45,128 bases of DNA from Sporisorium sorghi (Eukaryota > Basidiomycota > Ustilaginomycetes > Ustilaginales > Ustilaginaceae), in assembly GCA_023212695.1 (NCBI GenBank), contig JALCCG010000176.1, forward strand, positions 1 through 45,128, read 5' to 3'. How positions within the stretch are numbered: the stretch's first letter is position 1; every line of letters starts with the position of its first letter. A program made the translations under genes and the position numbers. Under the pieces are notes generated by a model, which ran no database searches, had not been told where the DNA came from, and worked only from the letters and a program-made list of their open reading frames with translations. Shown here one piece after another: positions 37,688-45,128 of the stretch.

Positions 37688-40600
37688 TTACAACCCGCCT
37701 CTTTGCACCTGTTGCGCCGCTCCTCTCCTCGGCGAGCTCACTGCAGGACTCGCTGCAACACCGGCATAAAGCCCAAGCGGCTGCGAGTGGCTTCGAGCCA
37801 TGATGCCGGTTCGCAAAGTCAAATCGACCGATTTGCGCGTCATCACAGGTGTGTACGGTCGATCGCCATCGAGAGGTTGTGCCGCTGCAGGAGGTGGCGG
37901 TTGAGGAGAGGCGTGGCTGATGCTGGCTCGAGGTTGAGCTCGAGGAGGCGGTGTGAGTGGATAGTGTTGAGGCTGGTGGCGTGTGGGTGGCGATGCTGGG
38001 TAGACGCGGCCTGCTGCTGTGGTGGAATGCAGGTTGACGGGCAGCGAGGTGGAAGCGTTCAGTGTCCTACCGATCGGATCGCGTTCTGCTGCGTCAGTGT
38101 TAGTGGTTGTGTTGACGCCGGCGGGACGACCGAGCATGACACCACCGAACTCCTTCATGCTTTGTCTCAGCCCCGACCCAGCAGCTGCACCTTTGGTGGG
38201 ACGCGCTTCAGTGGCTTCGTTGAGCTGAACCGCAGGCGCAGCACGCACACCAGGCACAGGGTTCGTGGGCCGCATCTTGTCACGACTCGCAACGAGCTTT
38301 GCCAGCCACAGCTCGCGTCTTCCCTCGGCAGCAGCGGTCGCCGTCGATTGCGCCTCCGCCTCGCGCATCAGCGGCGGTGCTGGTGTCCGCACTCGTCGCT
38401 GCGACGCAGCTCGGGTCACAGCCGGGACCAGGCCCGAGGCATCGCGGCGGTAGATATCCATCCCGTCGTCCGAGAGCGGCTTGTACCCCAACGCATCGAC
38501 GAATCGCTGCATCATTCGCAAAGGTGCGCTTCTGGCTCTGTTCTGCATCGTCGTCGCTGCTGCGGCTGCTTGTTGGCTGTTGCTCGTCGCAGCCTGAGAC
38601 TGGGAGAGCGATCGTCTGAGCTGCAGCGCGCGCTTCTCGCGAAGTTGAGCCCGACGGCGGTGTGCGCGTTCCGCATCGACCTCGTCGAGCATCGTCAGCG
38701 AGCGAGCTCTCGGTTTTGCCCCGTACAAATACACACACAGCAGCACCAGAAACACCACCAGCGCAGCTGACGCAAAGATGACGGCAAATGCACCGAAAGA
38801 CAGCGAGGCGGCGGTGTAGAACGGCACGAACGAGAGCGCATTGCAAACGGTGAAGAGCAACGCTACCACGGCGGTGGTGGCGGCAAGCGCTGTCTCGTTG
38901 AGCCACCTCTTGTCGCGTTGCGTGGTGACGCCTTCACCCGCATCGAGCCATGCTTCGCGTGCGTCGTCGCCCTCGCTCTGATCGTGCTCATCGTTGTCGC
39001 GATGGTGATGGAGCCTCTTGCGTTCGTCGCGACCGTGTCTGCCAATACCAGGCCCGCCTTTGAAGCGAGCAGCTCCAGCCGCCATTCTCGCAGCTGTGCG
39101 GCGCGAGTACGAGGTGAAGCGATCCTCGTCCTCGTTCTGAAGCAGTGTTGGCGTCGAAACCTCCTCCCTCGCCACCACATCTCTGAGCACGACGCGTCGC
39201 GGCGGCGAATATCCGTCCATCACGTACTGCACCAACGAGACACCCATCGCAACAAGCGATGCAGTAGCAAGGATGACGCTGAACGTCGTGAGGAACCACG
39301 TCGTCGCAAAGCTGGACGTCAGTGCCAGCGTGTACAGCGCAAAGGAAAACACCGCGGTAGCAAAACAACCCGGAACGAGGAGCGACTCCGTCTTGGCGCG
39401 CAGCGGACGGCGAGTGTCGATATGGCCCTTCTCGTCGAGATACAACGGGCGGATCTTGGTCGCAAACCCGCTGGCATTGTTTCGCGAGCCCTTTCTCGAG
39501 TTGACGAGATAGATGGCGATCACCCCGACGATTAGGCCTATTGCAGCCGAGACCGTGACAACGACTGCAGCGCTCGTGCTCGACAAGCCATGCACACGAA
39601 CAAACACCGCTTGCAGGCCCACGAACAGGAAAATGTACATCCCGCCGAGCGCAGCAATGCCCAGAGCCAAGAGGATCAGTAGCGGGTTGTAGCGCAGCAA
39701 ACGAACCGGTCGAGCGAGATCGTCGCCAAATGCCTGGCTGATCTTGGTTTCGGACTGAGGTTCGGGCGTCCATCCCTGACCCGTGCGTTTGAGGTGCAGT
39801 GCGTGGCGGCGGAAGAGCACAAACGCGGCTGTTTCACGTGTGGCGATGCCGGTGTACACCACCAGCACGGCTGCGACGATAATCGTCAACCAGTACGTCC
39901 AAGACCAGCTCAGCAGCTCGAGGATGAGCTTCGAGATCCATGGCCCAGCCAGCTGGCCGCCGACTAGCACGAGTGCGATGGACCCCGCACCAAAAAGGCG
40001 TCCCTTGGAGGTAGCGAAGAGGTCCATGACCGTGGCGAGCGAGAGGAAGACGAACAGACCCGAAATCAGGCCCAGAACTGACTGGCAGGCTAGGATCACA
40101 GCCCAGTGGTGCATGAACCCAGCAATGGCGCAAACCACAGCCACAGCCACCAGAGCGATCAAAGTGATGCGTTGTCGTCCATACCCGACGAGCAGGTTGG
40201 CAAAGAACAGACCGCCTCCTTGACTGCCGTTGTACGCGAGAGAGCCCAGCTGCAGGAACACCGCTGCCGCTGCCGACGCCTCTTCGTCCACGATGATGGC
40301 TGCGACCGTGTTGGTGTAGCCAGATGCAAGCGCCTGGAGCGCAAAGACAATGACCCAGTAGAGCAGCAGCTGGCGCACTTTGGCCCATGCGCTCCAGCGG
40401 TCCGCCCAGGCAACAATATCCGAGTCGGAGGATACAGACGACATGCCATCGTCATCGTCATCATTGTGTTCACGCTCCTCGCCGTCAAGGTCGCCGTCGT
40501 CCTCGTAATCGGCTGGATCGAAGTCAAACACCTCCCCTTGCTCGAGGTGTCTGCGTTTGTGCGAACCCGACCGCTTGATGTTGTTGAGCAGCACTTGCCT

Positions 40601-43600
40601 GGCATCTCCCTCCTGTGCATCGATCTGGTCGTTGTCGACTCCGTCCTGAAGCGTCATCTGGCTGAGACGTCGGTCCTTGTTGCTGTTGCTCATGCTGCGT
40701 TTGAGCCTGTCGGTACTCTGCCTCTGCTGCTGTTGCGACTTGGCAAGGTCGATCTCGTCGTCAACGTCACCGGACCAAGGCTTGTGGTCGGCGAGGAACT
40801 GTTTGCGCCTCTCCTGCTCCTGCTTCTCCTCGAGCAGCTCGTTGTACATGCCACGCGTGACAGGACGACTGAGGGCAGACTCGCCGAACGCAACCTCCCC
40901 GAGCTTATCGACGTAGTTACGACCCAGCGCCTCTTCGACCGTGATGCTCCCACCGCGGGCCTGGCCGTCCACTAGCGATGCTTCCTTTGCATACTCGTCA
41001 CCGTGTGCAGCCGGACCGTCTCGGATCGAAAACGCATTCAGCCCGCCAGCAGCCACAAAGTCCTGGAACGCCTTGCGCGCCGTCGTGCCCTCGCCAAGCT
41101 GCAGATTCATCGCGCAATCGAACCCTGCGCGGAAGCACTGTCGACACGTGGGGCTGGCGCCGTGCTGTCTCGACCCCGGCCGCTGCTGCTGCTCGATGCG
41201 CGACGGGTTGCTGCGGAACGACACGCGTGTATCGCGGGTACGTGGGCGACGCGCCTTGCCCGCCTTGACCGCCGAGATGGGGATGAAGCGGAACTCTGAC
41301 TTGTCGCCACCGTCCTTGAGCGCTCGAGCGTCATTGTCGTCGTCGTAGCCGTTGTTCGTGTACGTGTCGACGACGAAGGGCACGCGCTTGTCGAGCGAGA
41401 GATCGTAGGCGCTCTCGTGCTCGTCGATCTCTGTGCCGTCGTCGTCGTCGCGGTCGGCCTCTTCGGGTTCTTGGACCTCTTGCACGTCGCTAGGCGGCGC
41501 TACGGTTTCTCGGGCGGTGCCGCGGATGGCTTTGGTGCTTCCAGACCCACTTGGCTGCCTGTGAACAGCCGCAGGGAATTCTTCTTTAGTTGGAGAGTCG
41601 AACGCAGTGGTAGCGGAGCCGATCGAGTCGCGTCGGCTGCGCTGCGAGGCAGAGCTCTCACGGCGAACGATGGAAGTCGCCGTTGCTGCCGCAGCAACCG
41701 GCTCGACTTTCTTCTCCGCTGTGCTAATGGACTCTGCTTGCACGGGCGTAGCAAGTGAAGCAGACACAGCAGGCTGACGAGAGGACCCAACGCCCTTCTC
41801 TCGCGCCTCCTCGTCGAGCTGCTGCATCTGGTACAGGAACAGCTTCTTGTTCGCCTCCTCGAGCATGCTCGGCGCCAGCTCGCCAAACGTGTTGCGACGT
41901 GGATCGTGCTGGAAGCCGGTGGTAGCGACGTCGTTGCGCTTGCGCACGTCGGTATCGTCCGACTTGGCCTGCGTCGTTCCCGAGACGCTCTTGCCGCTCG
42001 CATCCTGAGTCTCGCGACTCTTTTGTGCAGAGACTGTGGCGGGAAGCTGACGAGCATCGTTCGAGGGTGATGCACCTGAGGAGAGAGCAGGTCTTTCGAA
42101 CTGCAGCGAGTGCGGGATCTGCGGTGCTGCCGGTGCCTCGACTGACGCAGAGGGCGGCGATGGGATCCTTTGATCGCTCATCGCATCGCCCTGTCCGCCA
42201 GCCTGAGGCACTTGGAGCAGCGTCGATTGCTGTCTGGCCGCAGCGAGCGTCTGTGGTGTTGGCGAGTAGATCGTCCTTGAAGACCCGTCGTTTTTCGGGA
42301 CGACCCTTGGATCGGCTCGAGACAGCACATGCCCGCCCACGCTCGGCACCTGCTCCTTTGCCGCCGCTGAAGAGCCTGTAAGTGCAGCGGGCTTAGGCAG
42401 GCTGATGCGCTTGAGGTTCTGAAAGTCAGTCCGAACAGTCGGGATCTGCGTGCCGTCCGGCAAGGCGATAGTGTCACCCGAGTAGCTCGTAGCGTTCGAG
42501 TCGGATCGAATAGGGGGCGCCGAGAGCTTCGACGGCGTCGTAGGCGCAAACGGCGCAGCTGAAGCCTTCATATTCGCCACCTCGGCTTCACTGACCGACA
42601 CGGGTGGCACCGCTCGCCGTTCCTGCGCCACTGACCCACCCGCACTCGCGCCTGATCCGAGCACTCTTCCACTCTGAACCGGATGAGCAAGAGTAGACGA
42701 GGACGAGAACCTCGACGGGAGCGTGAGATGCACAGGCAGCAGCTGCGACTCGAGTTGGGCGTTGCGCTCTCGCATTGCGGCGATGCTGCTCGCAGTAGGT
42801 GTGGGTTCCGACTCGGTGCTTGAGGACCAGGCTGATGAAGTGGACTCGGCCTGGGGCGAAGCTGCAAGTGCAGTCGCAGGCTGAGCCACTTTTGCCTTGT
42901 TGATGGACAAGGGCATGGTCTGAAACGCGCCGCGCTGTCCGAGCGGTGGCGTCGGTGGGATATCGAATTCTGTCTGCCTAACCGGGACGCGCGGCAGGCG
43001 ATCGTTCCTCTGCCCGGGTCCGAATGAGGATACGGTGCGGGTGAGGAGGGGCGACTGCATGTCCTGACTGGCACGACGCTGCAGCTGGGCGGTGGAGAGC
43101 TGAGAGTCGCTCGGCCCAACAGTGGATTGATGAGGGTTGGGGAAGTCTCCACTTTGCGGCTGTGCGGTAGAGAGCGGCTCGAAGACGTATGGCAGACTCG
43201 GCGGCCTCCTGCTGGTCTGCTTTGGAACCTGTTTCCTTCCAGTGACGGGATCGAAGTTCCGTGGCAGCGCACGGGAGTACTCCTCCATCGACACACCTCT
43301 GTTGTGCGCGGCAACCTGACTCGGCCCACCAGCTCTGAGGGCCTGAGGCATGGTGGAGGCACCCTGCTTGGTCTTAGCCGACTTGCTAACAGCCTCGCCC
43401 GAAGAGCCTTCAGAGACAACCTCTGGGATCCTTTGCAGCTGGCTCGAGCTTCCCACCGTACCAGACACATGTCGGAGACTTTCTTGTCGAGGAGGAGCAG
43501 GCTGACGATGCACTTGGTATGGAAAGGAGGCGGATGCCTGCTGCGTTTCGGCCTGGTACTGTCTGAGTGCACGCTCAGCCGCTATCTCGGCCTCGCGGAT

Positions 43601-43750
43601 CTGGTCTTGCCGGGCGGAGGACGAGGCAAGACTGTCTCCAGAGGCGTCGAGCTGAGCTGAGACTCGGGCGATGTCTCGAGAAGTTTGGCCAGGAGTGTCG
43701 GATGGAGGGACAGACGTGGAACGCTGTCTGCGCCTGCTGGATCCGTGCAT
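37688..43750 (-). CDS. Giant MFS-like membrane protein with long cytosolic N-terminus
   Basis: The 2020-residue intronless protein has about 1120 low-complexity N-terminal residues (Ser/Pro/Gln/Ala-rich, acidic near 1080-1110). A hydrophobic core at about 1125-1680 follows, with twelve likely membrane segments in a 6+6 pattern, and then a 340-residue tail rich in Arg/Ala/Pro. ANLLVGYGRQRITLIAL resembles a degenerate MFS motif A after TM2. The TM6-TM7 linker (RETAAFVLFRRHALHLKR, then DLARPVRLLRYNPLLIL) resembles the ETYAPVLLRRKAxRLR...RPxRLL pattern of fungal DHA1 drug/polyamine transporters. A long charged loop separates TM10 and TM11 (about 1513-1616). A Cys cluster CRQCFRAGFDC lies near 869. 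Typical DHA1 proteins have 450-650 residues. Substrate unknown; it may act as a sensor or scaffold as much as a transporter. The ATG at 43750 is the first in frame. Confidence 0.75.
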   Translation of the reverse strand: MHGSSRRRQRSTSVPPSDTPGQTSRDIARVSAQLDASGDSLASSSARQDQIREAEIAAERALRQYQAETQQASASFPYQVHRQPAPPRQESLRHVSGTVGSSSQLQRIPEVVSEGSSGEAVSKSAKTKQGASTMPQALRAGGPSQVAAHNRGVSMEEYSRALPRNFDPVTGRKQVPKQTSRRPPSLPYVFEPLSTAQPQSGDFPNPHQSTVGPSDSQLSTAQLQRRASQDMQSPLLTRTVSSFGPGQRNDRLPRVPVRQTEFDIPPTPPLGQRGAFQTMPLSINKAKVAQPATALAASPQAESTSSAWSSSTESEPTPTASSIAAMRERNAQLESQLLPVHLTLPSRFSSSSTLAHPVQSGRVLGSGASAGGSVAQERRAVPPVSVSEAEVANMKASAAPFAPTTPSKLSAPPIRSDSNATSYSGDTIALPDGTQIPTVRTDFQNLKRISLPKPAALTGSSAAAKEQVPSVGGHVLSRADPRVVPKNDGSSRTIYSPTPQTLAAARQQSTLLQVPQAGGQGDAMSDQRIPSPPSASVEAPAAPQIPHSLQFERPALSSGASPSNDARQLPATVSAQKSRETQDASGKSVSGTTQAKSDDTDVRKRNDVATTGFQHDPRRNTFGELAPSMLEEANKKLFLYQMQQLDEEAREKGVGSSRQPAVSASLATPVQAESISTAEKKVEPVAAAATATSIVRRESSASQRSRRDSIGSATTAFDSPTKEEFPAAVHRQPSGSGSTKAIRGTARETVAPPSDVQEVQEPEEADRDDDDGTEIDEHESAYDLSLDKRVPFVVDTYTNNGYDDDNDARALKDGGDKSEFRFIPISAVKAGKARRPRTRDTRVSFRSNPSRIEQQQRPGSRQHGASPTCRQCFRAGFDCAMNLQLGEGTTARKAFQDFVAAGGLNAFSIRDGPAAHGDEYAKEASLVDGQARGGSITVEEALGRNYVDKLGEVAFGESALSRPVTRGMYNELLEEKQEQERRKQFLADHKPWSGDVDDEIDLAKSQQQQRQSTDRLKRSMSNSNKDRRLSQMTLQDGVDNDQIDAQEGDARQVLLNNIKRSGSHKRRHLEQGEVFDFDPADYEDDGDLDGEEREHNDDDDDGMSSVSSDSDIVAWADRWSAWAKVRQLLLYWVIVFALQALASGYTNTVAAIIVDEEASAAAAVFLQLGSLAYNGSQGGGLFFANLLVGYGRQRITLIALVAVAVVCAIAGFMHHWAVILACQSVLGLISGLFVFLSLATVMDLFATSKGRLFGAGSIALVLVGGQLAGPWISKLILELLSWSWTYWLTIIVAAVLVVYTGIATRETAAFVLFRRHALHLKRTGQGWTPEPQSETKISQAFGDDLARPVRLLRYNPLLILLALGIAALGGMYIFLFVGLQAVFVRVHGLSSTSAAVVVTVSAAIGLIVGVIAIYLVNSRKGSRNNASGFATKIRPLYLDEKGHIDTRRPLRAKTESLLVPGCFATAVFSFALYTLALTSSFATTWFLTTFSVILATASLVAMGVSLVQYVMDGYSPPRRVVLRDVVAREEVSTPTLLQNEDEDRFTSYSRRTAARMAAGAARFKGGPGIGRHGRDERKRLHHHRDNDEHDQSEGDDAREAWLDAGEGVTTQRDKRWLNETALAATTAVVALLFTVCNALSFVPFYTAASLSFGAFAVIFASAALVVFLVLLCVYLYGAKPRARSLTMLDEVDAERAHRRRAQLREKRALQLRRSLSQSQAATSNSQQAAAAATTMQNRARSAPLRMMQRFVDALGYKPLSDDGMDIYRRDASGLVPAVTRAASQRRVRTPAPPLMREAEAQSTATAAAEGRRELWLAKLVASRDKMRPTNPVPGVRAAPAVQLNEATEARPTKGAAAGSGLRQSMKEFGGVMLGRPAGVNTTTNTDAAERDPIGRTLNASTSLPVNLHSTTAAGRVYPASPPTRHQPQHYPLTPPPRAQPRASISHASPQPPPPAAAQPLDGDRPYTPVMTRKSVDLTLRTGIMARSHSQPLGLYAGVAASPAVSSPRRGAAQQVQRGGL

Positions 43751-45010
43751 GGTTTCGGACTAGCTTCTGATACCTGCAAAAGCTGTCCTTTTCGGTCGAT
43801 GCAATGTGCTGTTGAGATTGAAGCTGATGAATGATGTTTCAAGTTGGTCGAGAAAGCAAAGGTTGTTGGTCGAGGCGTTAAAGGTATTGGTCTAGTAAAG
43901 GAAGAATTGACGTGTAGAAAGCATGAAGGTACGTGGAAAAGAAGTCGTCAAAGTCGTAAGAAGTAGAAGATGCAAGGTGATCACTTTCAGAGCATGGGCG
44001 TCGTGAAAGAAGAAGAACCCTGCTGTTGGACAGGTCGTTGAAAGTCGTAAAGGGAGCAAGTGCAAAAGGTCGATCCAGTCGACACCTGCAAAGAAGTGGA
44101 GAAGTGTGAAGGACAACCGATAGATGGTAAAAGTGCACGAAAGCCTCGGTGGCTTGAGGGCTGAATGTGGCTGAGCGCTGGAAGAACTGAAGTTATAGTA
44201 ATGTCGTTAAAAGAGGCAGCTGTTCTGAAACCAGTCAGAAACAAGCGTGAGAACGTAAAGACTACCTGCTCAGGCGGGTAGGGTCGTAAAGTCGTGAAGA
44301 AGATAGCCACCAGCCGAAGAAGTAGAGAAAGAAGTGGAAGGTAAAAGAGGCTGGTGATGCAAACTTCCACCTAAAAAGGGGGGGGGGGTGGAAGAAAGTC
44401 GATGGAGGTGGCGGAACAAGAAAGAGACGGGACGGCGAAGTACAGACAAACCAGGGCAAGGGCAGGCTTGGCATATATGAAGGCCGGAATCCAGATACAG
44501 GGTTCGCTACGCTTCGAGCATGTCACTTCAGCGAGAGCACAGTACAATTGACTTTATCACCTCCAATACAGATGTGCGGCGCGGAAGGGAACAAAGGCAT
44601 GCGCAGGGCCCGAGGATCTGGATAAGGTTTGGTGTGCGTGCGCTTGTCCAATCACATCGCAAATCTGACTGAATCATGGGTCTCTCATGTGGTAAGACCA
44701 ACAGTGTTTGAGTGTCTCGGAAAGGGCGCACAGGTCAAGCCATGTTGGCAAGATGAGGAGCTTCATAGAAAGTGCGCTGCAGAGCACGGCATGACGCAGA
44801 GACAGGGAGAGCTCCGAAGATTGTGCATCGCAGAGGCAATCAGTTCGCACAAGGTTCCGATTTGTCGTATGGCCGAGCGCGACATGTCTAGCAGTCAAGC
44901 ATACGGTCGAGTAGATAGATGGTTGACAGAGACTCGATCAAGCAGCAGGCAGCAAGCAGCTTGGTGCGGGTAGCATGCGCAAAATCAACGTCCCGCTATT
45001 CGACACATGT

Positions 45011-45011
<1 letters not shown>
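43751..45011. other. Upstream region of the MFS-like gene
   Basis: About 1.26 kb without a recognisable gene. On the minus strand it is pyrimidine-rich at about 43880-44400, which fits a promoter and long leader. A CATATATG string at 44472-44479 could serve as a TATA element, and a 9-nt G run lies near 44380-44388. Short frames here are not protein-like. Confidence 0.45.

Positions 45012-45073
<62 letters not shown>
45012..45073. repeat. 62-nt A homopolymer
   Basis: An uninterrupted A run, the longest homopolymer in the window. It is followed by 55 AT-rich bases that differ in composition from the rest. It may be a genuine intergenic tract, a retroelement tail or an assembly-edge artefact. 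Confidence 0.9.
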
Positions 45074-45074
<1 letters not shown>

Positions 45075-45128
45075 ATACACGATGCGTAAATAAGTAAAAC
45101 AAAAGATTTTTATAGGAGGATGATATTT

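Overview
The window is nuclear DNA from a fungus, most likely a basidiomycete of the smut lineage (Ustilaginaceae-type: Ustilago, Sporisorium, Pseudozyma or Moesziomyces). This lineage call is inference. It rests on compact GC-rich genes that are mostly intronless, short introns with GTAAGT/GTGAGT donors, CTGAC branch sites and YAG acceptors, and fungus-specific proteins (a PXB-DUF3818 protein, a HAL4/SAT4-type kinase, a Zn2Cys6 factor, a Kre9/Knh1-type GPI protein). No bacterial operon, CRISPR array, complete transposon, rRNA or convincing tRNA was seen. The species cannot be fixed from the sequence alone.

Layout. 1-527: 3' end of an endonuclease/exonuclease/phosphatase-family gene. 1029-2528(-): CBF5/dyskerin, divergent from a two-exon RPL22 (3064-3979). 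4616-7134: a WDR23/DCAF11-like WD40 gene with one intron. 7263-14083, all minus: a secreted M28 aminopeptidase, a secreted GH20 hexosaminidase and a mitochondrial-type acyl-CoA dehydrogenase. The dehydrogenase C-terminus is completed by two small downstream exons reconstructed here. 14437-19419(-): a 1660-residue PXB-DUF3818 protein. 21343-23376(-): NOP7/Pescadillo. 23377-28719: a gene-poor stretch rich in simple sequence, holding one GPI-anchored Kre9/Knh1-like gene (25769-26569). 28720-31329(+): a HAL4/SAT4-like kinase. 31528-32343(-) and 32843-35035(+): divergent CSL4 (RNA exosome) and LTV1 (40S assembly). 35482-36804(-): a Zn2Cys6 regulator with a 63-nt in-frame intron. 37688-43750(-): a 2020-residue MFS-like membrane protein. 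43751-45128: upstream DNA ending in a 62-nt A tract and an AT-rich tail.

How the genes work together. Five of the fifteen genes serve ribosome production or RNA processing (CBF5, RPL22, NOP7, CSL4, LTV1), and four of them form two head-to-head pairs. The CBF5/RPL22 and NOP7 upstream regions share a CACGTGAC box close to an AAAAATTT element, suggesting common control. The aminopeptidase and hexosaminidase are neighbouring secreted hydrolases. The remaining genes look functionally unrelated.

The window reads mainly as an ordinary conserved fungal chromosome segment. I found no clear evidence of a wholly new system. The most notable items are the hidden 27-nt microexon in the dehydrogenase, the optional-looking in-frame intron beside the zinc cluster, the very large MFS-like protein, the PX-less PXB-DUF3818 protein, the telomere-like motifs at 37222-37578 and the shared ribosome-gene promoter motifs.
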